Made by a program: the position numbers and the translations under genes. Source: Gp7-AA10 sp035636095 (GTDB lineage Bacteria; Acidobacteriota; Thermoanaerobaculia; Gp7-AA8). Taken from it: a DNA stretch of 16,708 nucleotides. The DNA lies in contig DASPZU010000058.1 of assembly GCA_035636095.1 (NCBI GenBank), positions 1 to 16,708 of the forward strand. The letters are read 5' to 3'. This document shows, in pieces, positions 1-6,272 of this stretch (position 1 is its first letter; each line of letters starts with the position of its first letter). A model generated the notes under the pieces. It did not search any database, had not been told where the DNA came from, and was given only the letters and a program-made list of their open reading frames with translations.

Positions 1-1
1 G

Positions 2-445
2 ATCATCGGCATCCTGGCGGCTATCGCCATTCCGAACCTTCTGACCGCCATGCAGCGGTCGAAGCAGAAGAGGACCATGGCCGACATGAGAACGATCGCG
101 ACTGCGTGGGAAGCGCGCGCGACCGACGTCAACCGTTACAACGCTGCTGGTATCACGCTTCCCAGTGCTTCGGTCACCATCGACAACCTGACCACGTTCC
201 TCTCCCCGACGTATGTCAAGACGTTCCCTCGCAAGGACGGCTGGGGCAACAACTGGGGCATGTCTGCTGACCAGGCATGGGGGTCCACCACGGCCGCGCA
301 GATTTACGTGATCATCTCGTACGGCAAGGATGGTGCGTCACAAGGCACAACGTATTCCGGTGGCGCCACGACCAACTTCGACTGCGACATCGTCTACTCC
401 AACGGTACCTTCATTCAGTACCCCGAGGGCGTGCAACAGCAGTAA
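2..445 (+). CDS. Type IV pilin / GspG-like pseudopilin, 5' partial
   Basis: The gene is open at the left edge and gives 147 residues ending at TAA 443-445. The visible N-terminus (IIGILAAIAIPNLL) is the inner half of the hydrophobic helix of class III-signal (pseudo)pilins. The missing part should be the short leader, the GFTLIE prepilin-peptidase site and the first residues of the helix. A polar alpha-1 stretch (QRSKQKRTMADMRTIATAWEA) follows, then a small globular domain with W-G-N-N and YGKDG motifs. Those motifs are typical of the C-terminal part of GspG major pseudopilins and short acidobacterial-type pilins. Family knowledge: such proteins polymerise in the periplasm into a pilus or secretion pseudopilus. 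A PilT-family ATPase gene lies about 700 bp downstream on the other strand, which favours type IV pili, but pilin and pseudopilin cannot be separated here. Only the truncation is unusual, and it is a window effect. Confidence 0.9.
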   Translation: MIGILAAIAIPNLLTAMQRSKQKRTMADMRTIATAWEARATDVNRYNAAGITLPSASVTIDNLTTFLSPTYVKTFPRKDGWGNNWGMSADQAWGSTTAAQIYVIISYGKDGASQGTTYSGGATTNFDCDIVYSNGTFIQYPEGVQQQ

Positions 446-467
446 CGACGCTTTCGGTTCGCGAGAA

Positions 468-498
468 GGAAGGGCGCCTCACGGCGCCCTTTCTTCTT
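468..498. terminator. Bidirectional intrinsic terminator between convergent genes
   Basis: A perfect 7-bp GC stem (GGGCGCC 472-478, loop TCAC 479-482, GGCGCCC 483-489) is flanked by an A/G-rich run on the left and TTTCTTCTT on the right. The stem extends with one mismatch into those flanks. It sits 26 bp after the pilin stop and touches the stop codon of the minus-strand gene ending at 498, so it can end transcription from both sides. Confidence 0.85.
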
Positions 499-1121
499 CA
501 CCTCTCGGCGAGCACTCTCGTCACGGAGTTCATCGCGGAGTACAGCCGGTCGTGGTACGCGGATGCGTCGCGATAAATCTGCTGGAAGGATCCCAGGTCT
601 TTCTGCGCGACGACGAGGTTGACCCCGTAAAGGAACGCCGCATTGCCGTCGAGCGTGCGCAGATTCTCCGAAATCAAAATGAAGAACGAACGCCGGCGAT
701 CGAGCGGAGCGAGCGAAATGATCGGCTGCATCGATTCCAGCGGCGGCGCAGTCGTCTGTGGCGGATTGAGCATCACCACCGGCGGAAACTCCTGCATGTA
801 GTAATCGCGAGCCTGCTGTGCAGTCGGCATGTAGACCGGTTGGAATCCGATCAGCTTCAGCGCCTGCCGCAGCGCTGGCGAATCGTTGCCCACCATCACG
901 GCCTTGGCGCCGAAACCCTCGTCTTCTTCGGCGGCCGATGCTGCCCCGGAGGCATCGGGTGAGATCGCGGGCATAGGACCCGAGGCGCTTTCGAGCTTGC
1001 GGCGGTCGACGGTCAACTTCGTCTTGCACGCCGGACAGGGAAAGGTCACTTCCTTCATAGGAAGCTTGGTTTCGTCGAGCGAGAGGGGCTTCTGGCAGGA
1101 CGTGCAAACGATCTTGATCAT
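498..1121 (-). CDS. Zinc-ribbon protein with degenerate receiver-like domain
   Basis: This 207-residue protein is cytoplasmic, with no signal or membrane segment. Residues 1-40 form a zinc ribbon with two CxxC knuckles (C6-T-S-C9 and C29-P-A-C32), like the MJ0042 / 'zinc-ribbon domain' families. A low-complexity Ala/Ser/Glu linker follows (about 43-70). Residues 72-190 read like a response-regulator fold: a beta-1 strand ending VGND, a strand VVMLN (115-119) where the phospho-acceptor Asp would be, a strand FFILIS (146-151), and a strand ending VVAQK (170-174). The acceptor position is Asn, so phosphorylation is unlikely. The ATG lies 3 nt after the PilT stop (TAAaacATG), which implies one operon and possible coupling. 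Inferred role: a regulatory or adaptor protein of the pilus machinery. The zinc ribbon is clear; the receiver resemblance is by eye and moderate. I do not recognise a named family for the whole protein. Confidence 0.75.
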   Translation of the reverse strand: MIKIVCTSCQKPLSLDETKLPMKEVTFPCPACKTKLTVDRRKLESASGPMPAISPDASGAASAAEEDEGFGAKAVMVGNDSPALRQALKLIGFQPVYMPTAQQARDYYMQEFPPVVMLNPPQTTAPPLESMQPIISLAPLDRRRSFFILISENLRTLDGNAAFLYGVNLVVAQKDLGSFQQIYRDASAYHDRLYSAMNSVTRVLAER

Positions 1122-1124
1122 GTT

Positions 1125-2276
1125 TTACTCGAGCATCGAGAGCATCGATTCGCCCTCGGCTTCCTTCTCGGGCGCGGGGGGAGCGTTCTCGTCGGTCAAT
1201 CGCAGGGCGAGATTGGTGGGATTGGTCGCGTATCCCAACGCGATCTCTTTCGTGATGGTGCGCTCCAGCCAGAGCTTCTCCAGCTCGTCATCGAACGTCT
1301 GCATGCCGTCCACCTGGCCGTCGTGCATGGCGTCGGTGAGTGAGCGCCCTTCCGTCTCCCCTTTCATGACGTAGTCGCGCGTGCGCATGGTCGACTTGAG
1401 GATCTCGAGCACCGCCACCCGCCCCCCGCCCGTCTTGGGCAGCAGACGCTGTGAGATGACGTAGCGGAACGATTGCGCGAATCGGGTGCGGACCTGCGGC
1501 TCCTGATCTTTCGGGAACACGCCGACGATGCGATCGACTGTCTTCGCGGCGTCGATGGTATGCAGCGTCGAGAGTACGAGATGGCCGGTCTCGGCGGCCT
1601 CCATCGCGATCTCGATGGTCTCGACGTCGCGCATCTCGCCGATGAGAATCACTTTCGGCGCCTGCCTGAGCGCGGCGCGCAGCGCCAGCGCGAAGGTCTT
1701 TGTGTCCGATCCGACTTCGCGCTGATTGACAGTCGACTTGATGTGCCGGTGCATGTACTCGACCGGATCCTCGATGGTGATGATGTGGTAGGCGAAATCC
1801 TGGTTGATCTGATTGATGAGCGCCGCCAGCGTCGTCGACTTGCCCGAGCCGGTAGGCCCGGTGACGAGGACAATGCCGTTCTTCAGCTGACAGACGTTGT
1901 ACAACTCTTTGGGGAGTTTGAGACCGTCGAGCGAGGGGATTCCATCGGGGATGACGCGAAGAACGATGGCGTACGTGCCTCGCTGCGTGAAGATGTTGAC
2001 GCGGAAGCGCTTTTTCTGGGGGATGGAGTACGACAGGTCGACCGAGCCGTTGGCCAGCAGGGTGCGCGTGAGCTCACGGTCATTGCGCAGCATGTGCATC
2101 GCGATCATCTCGGTTTGATACGGAGTGAGTCGCGGTAAACCGGGAAAGTTGACCGCCGCCAGCTGGCCATCGACCTCAACCTGCGGCGGCCGGCCAACCG
2201 AAAAGTTGAGATCCGAGACGCGATCGGAGATTTTCAGCATCGCCTCGAGGATGGCGTCGAGATTGAAATTCTTCAT
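1125..2276 (-). CDS. pilT: Type IV pilus retraction ATPase, PilT/PilU family
   Basis: The 383-residue protein is a hexameric cytoplasmic secretion-superfamily ATPase that depolymerises pili at the inner membrane for twitching. The N-terminal PAS-like domain (about 1-110) includes the DLNFSVGRPP and VDGQL motifs. Walker A is GPTGSGKS (140-147), the Asp box is IITIEDPVE (165-173), Walker B is VILIGEMRD (209-217), and the His box is TGHLVLSTLHT (230-240), all intact. The C-terminus has GMQTFDDEL (324-332) followed by a PilU-like ATNPTNLALRL end, and no PilT AIRNLIRE motif. The protein may therefore be the PilU-type or an accessory retraction ATPase. A charged tail (363-383) is extra. The ATG at 2276 is preceded by a G-rich GGCGGGGG as weak ribosome binding site and by TACAAT (2304-2299). 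The gene heads a two-gene unit with the zinc-ribbon protein. Family call is certain; PilT versus PilU is open. Confidence 0.95.
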   Translation of the reverse strand: MKNFNLDAILEAMLKISDRVSDLNFSVGRPPQVEVDGQLAAVNFPGLPRLTPYQTEMIAMHMLRNDRELTRTLLANGSVDLSYSIPQKKRFRVNIFTQRGTYAIVLRVIPDGIPSLDGLKLPKELYNVCQLKNGIVLVTGPTGSGKSTTLAALINQINQDFAYHIITIEDPVEYMHRHIKSTVNQREVGSDTKTFALALRAALRQAPKVILIGEMRDVETIEIAMEAAETGHLVLSTLHTIDAAKTVDRIVGVFPKDQEPQVRTRFAQSFRYVISQRLLPKTGGGRVAVLEILKSTMRTRDYVMKGETEGRSLTDAMHDGQVDGMQTFDDELEKLWLERTITKEIALGYATNPTNLALRLTDENAPPAPEKEAEGESMLSMLE

Positions 2277-2298
2277 GGACCCCCGCCTTGGGCCACAG

Positions 2299-2304
2299 AT
2301 TGTA
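2299..2304 (-). promoter_or_regulatory. Candidate -10 (TACAAT) for the pilT-like gene
   Basis: On the minus strand TACAAT ends 22 nt before the pilT ATG, which would leave a short leader of about 15 nt. No good -35 hexamer is visible at 16-18 nt. The call rests on the hexamer and its location in the divergent gap only. Confidence 0.35.
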
Positions 2305-2315
2305 CAGCGGCCATC

Positions 2316-2350
2316 GTCATCCTGACCCCGCCGAGCGGGGGAAGGATCAC
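2316..2350. repeat. REP-like palindrome in the pilT/ruvX divergent gap
   Basis: The core is a perfect hairpin, CCCCGC (2326-2331), CGA, GCGGGG (2335-2340). Outer arms GTCATCCT and AGGATCAC are imperfect inverse complements. The pattern resembles the dispersed GTCATCC...GGATC-type REP palindromes seen in many GC-rich genomes (general knowledge; copy number in this genome is unknown). It lies between two outward-facing promoter candidates, where it could be a neutral insertion or could influence both. Confidence 0.55.
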
Positions 2351-2359
2351 GGCGGCGCT

Positions 2360-2365
2360 TACAAT
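2360..2365 (+). promoter_or_regulatory. Candidate -10 (TACAAT) of a leaderless ruvX transcript
   Basis: TACAAT ends 6 nt before the likely GTG start at 2372, the spacing at which transcription would begin on or next to the start codon. No convincing Shine-Dalgarno lies upstream, which agrees with leaderless initiation. No -35 was recognised. Confidence 0.35.
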
Positions 2366-2371
2366 CGTAGG

Positions 2372-2776
2372 GTGTCGATCATGGCCATCGACTACGGCAG
2401 CCGGCGCATCGGAATTGCCGTCAGCGAGTCCGGACTCCTCGCAACGCCGTACTCGGTGCTGGCCAACGAGGGCGATGTGGTTGAGACGCTGGCAGGCCTG
2501 GCGCGGAAGCTGGAGGCCAGCACCATCGTCGTCGGCATTCCCCGCCGCAGGTTTCGCGACCGCAGCGAGACCAAATTCCACGATTTTGCCGAGCGCCTGC
2601 GGCAGAGAACCTGCAAAGAGGTCGTGCTCTGGGATGAGGCGCTGACCACCGTCGATGCCGCCGAAAGGCTGCGGTCGGCCGGACGAAAGCGGCGCGAAGC
2701 AGAGCAGGAAATCGACATGGCGGCAGCAGCGGTGATCCTGCAGTCGTATCTCGACGCGCAGCGGAGGCAGTCATAG
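2372..2776 (+). CDS. ruvX: RuvX/YqgF-family RNase H-like nuclease (putative Holliday junction resolvase)
   Basis: This 134-residue protein, close to the usual 130-150, has the RNase H-like fold of the YqgF/RuvX family, cytoplasmic and linked to 16S rRNA 5'-end maturation and Holliday junction processing. The first strand IMAIDYGSRRIGIAVSE carries catalytic Asp7. VVGIP (about 51-55) and WDEALTT (about 87-93) match the family WDERLTT motif, and EIDMAAAAVILQSYL matches the C-terminal Asp helix. The GTG at 2372 was preferred to the ATG at 2381 because it gives the normal 'M-x-I-M-x-I-D-Y-G' beginning. Two things are odd. The Arg of DERLTT is Ala, and the usual glycine-rich segment after VVG-x-P is replaced by basic PRRRFRDR. 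The active site may therefore be atypical. The gene is directly followed by mltG with overlapping ends, the common bacterial gene order. Confidence 0.9.
   Translation: MSIMAIDYGSRRIGIAVSESGLLATPYSVLANEGDVVETLAGLARKLEASTIVVGIPRRRFRDRSETKFHDFAERLRQRTCKEVVLWDEALTTVDAAERLRSAGRKRREAEQEIDMAAAAVILQSYLDAQRRQS
2763..2767 (+). promoter_or_regulatory. Ribosome binding site GGAGG of mltG
   Basis: A perfect GGAGG inside the last codons of ruvX is followed by 5 nt (CAGTC) and then ATAG at 2773-2776. The ideal spacing points to translation of mltG starting at the ATA 2773-2775, or at GTC 2770, because no ATG, GTG or TTG exists in that frame until 2932. Confidence 0.6.
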
Positions 2777-3855
2777 CCCGCAGCGGTTCGCGGCGGAGCA
2801 GCTGCCGCAAATATTTTCAATCGCTGCTCACGATTCTCTTTTTCGGAGCGCTGCTGGCAGCCGGAGGCGGCTACTTTCTGTGGCGCGCTCTGACCTCGCC
2901 CTACAAGGGCTACCAGCAGCCGGTCAAGGATGTGGAAGTGCGAAAGGGTCAACGCACGGCCATCATTCTCCGTCATCTTCGCAACGCAGGCGTTCTGCGC
3001 GACGAATACGTCCCGCTGATCTACATCAAAGTGGTGCGACACGGCGAATCGATCAAAGCGGGCATCTACGAATTTTCGCGCCCGCAGTCGGCGGCCGAAG
3101 TGGTCGAGAAACTGATTCGAGGGGACGTCGCGCTCAAGAGCGTCACCATCCGCGAGGGACTCGATCGCTTCGCAATCGGACACCTCTTCGCCGCCGATGG
3201 ATTCGGCAAGCCGGCCGATTGGGACAAGCTGACGGCCGATCCCGAATTGATCCGCGATCTCGCGCCCCAGGCGAAAACGCTCGAAGGCTACCTCTTTCCG
3301 GACACCTACAAGTTCAGTCCCGGAACGCCACCGCAGACGATCGTGCACGCGATGGTGCAGAATTTCCGTAAGCACTTCGGGCCGGAGATGGGCTACATCA
3401 CCACCGGACTCAATCTGCATGACACGGTCACGCTCGCTTCCATCATTGAAAGCGAGGCGAAGTTGCCGCCGGAAAGACCGCTGGTGGCGTCGGTTTACCT
3501 CAATCGCCTCAATCGCCACATGCTCCTCGGCGCCGACCCCACCGTCATCTACGCTCTCAAACTTGCCAATCGCTGGAATGGAAACATTCACAAGGTCGAC
3601 CTGCAGATCGACTCGCCTTACAACACCTACCGTTATCCCGGCCTCCCGCCCGGCCCAATCGCGAACGCCGGGATGGCGTCGCTGACCGCAGCCGCCGCCC
3701 CCGCCAAAACGGCCTTTCTATACTTCGTGGCGCGGCACGATGGATCGCATGCTTTCGCGACGAATCTCGAGGAGCACAACCGCAACGTACAGCAGTTTCA
3801 GGTGCAGTGGTACCGCGATCAGCGTGCCGCCGCGGCCTCGACTGCACCGAAGTGA
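2773..3855 (+). CDS. mltG: Endolytic murein transglycosylase MltG, with non-canonical start
   Basis: MltG is an inner-membrane lytic transglycosylase that cleaves nascent glycan strands and limits their length. From 2773 the protein has 360 residues (E. coli about 340). It has a basic N-terminus, a TM helix (about residues 16-37, SLLTILFFGALLAAGGG), a LysM-like region (about 50-120), and the YceG domain. Family motifs are LEGYLFPDTYKF (about 171-182), LASIIESEA with probable catalytic Glu226, and LGADPTVIYAL (about 252-262). The frame is open from the TGA at 2635 but contains no ATG/GTG/TTG before GTG 2932, which would delete the TM helix. The best start is the ATA overlapping the ruvX stop, 5 nt after GGAGG. 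Alternatives are a rare GTC/CTG start, an error in the sequence, or a truncated soluble protein from 2932. Function is confident; the start is not. Confidence 0.92.
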   Translation: MARSGSRRSSCRKYFQSLLTILFFGALLAAGGGYFLWRALTSPYKGYQQPVKDVEVRKGQRTAIILRHLRNAGVLRDEYVPLIYIKVVRHGESIKAGIYEFSRPQSAAEVVEKLIRGDVALKSVTIREGLDRFAIGHLFAADGFGKPADWDKLTADPELIRDLAPQAKTLEGYLFPDTYKFSPGTPPQTIVHAMVQNFRKHFGPEMGYITTGLNLHDTVTLASIIESEAKLPPERPLVASVYLNRLNRHMLLGADPTVIYALKLANRWNGNIHKVDLQIDSPYNTYRYPGLPPGPIANAGMASLTAAAAPAKTAFLYFVARHDGSHAFATNLEEHNRNVQQFQVQWYRDQRAAAASTAPK

Positions 3856-3869
3856 GGGCAGGGCGGTGG

Positions 3870-3875
3870 TAGAAT
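3870..3875 (+). promoter_or_regulatory. Candidate -10 (TAGAAT) for the pseudokinase-TonB gene
   Basis: TAGAAT sits 35 nt before the GTG start in the 55-bp gap after mltG. No -35 box is convincing, so the gene may also be read from the mltG transcript. Confidence 0.3.
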
Positions 3876-3910
3876 ATCGGCCACCCAAATAGAACTCCGG
3901 AGCAGGAAAA

Positions 3911-5824
3911 GTGCCTTCCAGAACGCGGCCGTACGAGCAGTTCGGCAACTACATTCTCCTGAAGAAGCTGGAAGCCGACCTGCTCGGCGAGCTGTGGCGC
4001 GCTGTCCGAATCGATGATCGACACCTCGGCCCGCTCGCTGCGGTTCGCCGTTTCACCGGCGGCGATCGTCAGGCCCTCGCAAACGCCGCGGCCGACGCTC
4101 GGGCCGTCGTTCCGATGCTCACCGGCACGTCCTTCGTCAAAGAGCAGACCATCGACGTCATCGATGGCCTCCCCTTCATGGCGCACGAGTACAACGGCGG
4201 CCGCTCGCTGCGCCACATCATCGATCGCGCTCGCGGAGGGGCGGGAGTCATACCCAATCCGGTGCCCATCGACCAGGCCATTCACATCGCGGAGAAGGTC
4301 GCACTCTCGCTGGTGACGCTCGCCGATCTTCGATATGGCGGGAATCGCCTGGCGCACGGCGCGCTGATCCCGCAGTTCATCTGGATCGAGGAAGACGGCG
4401 AGATTCGCGTTGCCGGTCAGCAGCTCGGGCGCGGCTTGATCGCGTCGCTGAAGGACGCCAAAGTCGCGGCGGCCATCGGTCGCTATTTTTCGCCCGAATA
4501 TGCGCATTCCGGCGAGCCGACTCAGACATCGGAAGTCTTTGCGATGGGCGCCATTCTCTTCCTGCTCGTCACGGGACACGACGCGCCGGATGCCGCGCAC
4601 GTCAGCGCATTTTCGCAGCACGTTCGCGGTACGAAGACCATGACGGGCGAGGCGGTCCCGGACGACATCCGTGCCCTGCTCGAAAAATCGCTGGCCATCG
4701 ATCCGGCGCGCCGCTTCGCATCCATGGGCGACATGAAGCAGGCACTTTCTGCGCTCGCGCATGGCGGAAAGTATTCCGCCACCACGTTCAACCTCGCCTT
4801 CTATCTCACCAGCCTGCTGAAGAAAGAGATGGAAAGCGAAGCGCTCGATCGCGAGAAAGAGTCGAAGGTCAACGTTGCGCCCTACCTCGAGCAGCAGCTC
4901 GAGAAGATCTCGGCGCCGGTTCTGTTGCCGCCTCCGACCCTCAGGAGCAAGGCACCGCTGATCGCCATCATCGCCGGCGTCGTGGCCGCCATCACAAGTC
5001 TGGGCATCTGGATGCTCCGGAGCTCGAGTGCCAACGCCACTCCGAAGATCGCCTCGCCTGCTCGAGTGGCGACCCGGCCGCCCACGCCCCCGGCGATCGT
5101 TCCGCAGCCGATTGTCGCCACCGCCTCGCAGGCGCCGGCAAACGCGACGACCGCGACCCTCGATCCGGCGGCCCAGAAAAAAGCGTTCGAGGATGCCGTC
5201 AATCAGAAGCTGCAGGAAGAGATGCTGAAGATGCAGTCGCAGTTCGACAAGCAACTGCAGCAGAAGAAGGCGAAAAACGCCGCGGTCCAGACTCCGCCGG
5301 TGCTCACAGCTTCCGTTGCACCACAGGAGCGAACCGAGACGATCGACGATCGTTCGCCATCGGCGGCAGCGTTTGATGAACGACGCCTGGCCGCTCGCAC
5401 CGAAACAGTTGCTCCCACCACGCTTCAACCGGCGGTCACGCAAACGCAAGCGCCTGTGCCGGTTCCGCAACCACAACCGCAGGTCGTCAACACGCCCGCT
5501 CCGGGGCAGGTTTCGGCTGTGCGCGAGGGCGACGTCGTCAAGTTCGAACAGCTCGACGTCCGTCCCGAGCTGATCTCACAGCCGCACGTTCAATATCCTC
5601 CCATGGCGATGCGGCAGCGCATTGAATCGGCGGTCATCGTCACGGCCCTTGTTTCCGAGAACGGCGACGTCGTCGACGTCAACATCCTTCGCGGCGACGC
5701 GCGATTCGGCTTCAATGAGGCTGCTGTCCGCGCAATGCGGACCGCGAGGTTCAAGCCTGCCATGAAGGACGGCAAGCGCGTGAAGACGTGGTTGCCGCAG
5801 CCGATCGACTTCAAGTTGCACTAG
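3911..5824 (+). CDS. Pseudokinase - TM - TonB C-terminal domain fusion protein
   Basis: The 637-residue protein starts at GTG 3911, with GGAGCAGGA as ribosome binding site 4 nt upstream. Residues 10-285 follow a Ser/Thr kinase fold but lack the key residues: the glycine loop is LEADLLGELW (20-29), the VAIK Lys is replaced in AAVRRF (43-48), the HRD loop is AHGALIPQF (148-156), and DFG is absent near 167-174. Structural motifs remain: SPEY (194-197, for APE), SEVFAMGAILFLLVTG (207-222), and DPARRF (264-269). A TM helix (about 349-369) is followed by a Pro/Ala/Gln-rich linker with a coiled-coil-like stretch (about 420-457). The TonB C-terminal domain (about 552-637) runs from YPPMAMRQRIES through NGDVVDVNILRG to FNEAAVRAMRTARFKPA. 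Predicted topology is cytoplasmic pseudokinase and periplasmic TonB end. Inference: a sensor or adaptor linking a cytoplasmic input to an outer-membrane partner. It follows mltG on the same strand; ExbBD genes are not in the window. Confidence 0.88.
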   Translation: MPSRTRPYEQFGNYILLKKLEADLLGELWRAVRIDDRHLGPLAAVRRFTGGDRQALANAAADARAVVPMLTGTSFVKEQTIDVIDGLPFMAHEYNGGRSLRHIIDRARGGAGVIPNPVPIDQAIHIAEKVALSLVTLADLRYGGNRLAHGALIPQFIWIEEDGEIRVAGQQLGRGLIASLKDAKVAAAIGRYFSPEYAHSGEPTQTSEVFAMGAILFLLVTGHDAPDAAHVSAFSQHVRGTKTMTGEAVPDDIRALLEKSLAIDPARRFASMGDMKQALSALAHGGKYSATTFNLAFYLTSLLKKEMESEALDREKESKVNVAPYLEQQLEKISAPVLLPPPTLRSKAPLIAIIAGVVAAITSLGIWMLRSSSANATPKIASPARVATRPPTPPAIVPQPIVATASQAPANATTATLDPAAQKKAFEDAVNQKLQEEMLKMQSQFDKQLQQKKAKNAAVQTPPVLTASVAPQERTETIDDRSPSAAAFDERRLAARTETVAPTTLQPAVTQTQAPVPVPQPQPQVVNTPAPGQVSAVREGDVVKFEQLDVRPELISQPHVQYPPMAMRQRIESAVIVTALVSENGDVVDVNILRGDARFGFNEAAVRAMRTARFKPAMKDGKRVKTWLPQPIDFKLH

Positions 5825-5857
5825 GCCGGTGGCGGCGCAGGACGGTCGTCGCGGAAT

Positions 5858-5882
5858 TGGGGTCAGGTCTTTGATTCTCGCT
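5858..5882 (+). repeat. Left terminal inverted repeat of the 218-bp element
   Basis: A 25-bp arm matches the reverse complement of 6051-6075 except at position 5867 (G here, A in the other arm). Confidence 0.85.
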
Positions 5883-6050
5883 TCACTCTTCAAAGAGTAG
5901 AGACTGAAGAGTCAAAGAAGGCCATTCAATCACTTCTTAGCGGGCGACAGCTTTGCATCATCCGACAACGATCGTTTTTTGCCGGAACGTTGAAAAACAC
6001 GCCCTTGCGCCGCGTCGCGCGCGTAGGCCGATCTTCTACCTGTAGAACCG

Positions 6051-6075
6051 AGCGAGAATCAAAGATCTGACCCCA
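6051..6075 (-). repeat. Right terminal inverted repeat of the 218-bp element
   Basis: This arm pairs with 5858-5882. Just at its outer edge an 8-bp tandem duplication CCATACGC occurs twice (6073-6080 and 6081-6088), possibly a scar of insertion or slippage at the junction with the pseudogene fragment. Confidence 0.85.
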
Positions 6076-6076
6076 T

Positions 6077-6268
6077 ACGCCCATACGCACTCTCCTGGAC
6101 AGACGCATCGCGCAGTTGTCTGAGGAAATAGGCGTCGATCGATACCGCGCTCGCGCCTGGACATTCGTCCGGGTCGTGCTGGCGGTCTTGTGGTCGCTCG
6201 AGGATCATGGGCACGGGCCTGAGGAATGGCTCGCATGCAGTCACCTGCTTCCGCAGAATTGCGCCTGA
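6077..6268 (+). pseudogene. 3' fragment of an APH(6)/hydroxyurea phosphotransferase-like gene
   Basis: This plus-strand frame has no start codon in a suitable context and reads LLDRRIAQLSEEIGVDRYR, then ARAWTFVRVVLAVLWSLED, then a tail with WLACSHLL, ending at TGA 6266-6268. The pattern (L-x-R-R-I, 'GVDRxRxRAW', 'AVLWSLEDHG', 'LACxxLL') is the C-terminal helical region of the aminoglycoside/hydroxyurea antibiotic resistance kinase family (APH_6_hur; streptomycin 6-kinase type). Only about 58 of roughly 280-300 residues remain. The segment upstream, where the kinase core should be, is the MITE-like element and then the end of the pseudokinase gene. The gene was therefore probably truncated by an insertion-linked deletion. 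The reading frame is still intact, which suggests recent loss. Family assignment is by motif memory; it is non-functional in this form. Confidence 0.65.
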
Positions 6269-6272
6269 CTTT

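Larger units (their letters stand above)
5858..6075. mobile_element. MITE-like element with 25-bp terminal inverted repeats, no ORF
   Basis: The left end (5858-5882, starting TGGGGTCAGG) and the right end (6051-6075, ending AGATCTGACCCCA) are inverse complements at 24 of 25 positions; the mismatch is at 5867. Just inside each end is a small palindrome: ACTCTT-CA-AAGAGT at 5885-5898 and TTCTAC-CT-GTAGAA at 6034-6047. The 218-bp interior encodes no recognisable protein and is less GC-rich on its left side than its neighbours. No clear target-site duplication flanks it. The GGGGTCAG(A/G)TCTTTGATT end type resembles ends found near IS200-like/REP-associated transposase genes in diverse bacteria (recollection, not verified). 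This may be a non-autonomous derivative mobilised in trans. The rest of the 448-bp gap around it holds the pseudogene fragment at 6077-6268. Confidence 0.7.

Noticed and set aside
2392..3591. Minus-strand open frame opposite ruvX and mltG
   Set aside because: No motifs, biased Arg/Ala content and full overlap with two well-supported genes.
3557..5476. Long minus-strand open frame opposite mltG and the pseudokinase gene
   Set aside because: Its product is a highly Arg-rich, low-complexity sequence with no domain; the plus-strand genes carry all recognisable motifs. It is a GC-rich shadow frame.
6059..6244. Minus-strand small frames in the element/pseudogene gap
   Set aside because: They run opposite to the fragment whose plus-strand translation resembles the APH(6) family and begin without ribosome sites.
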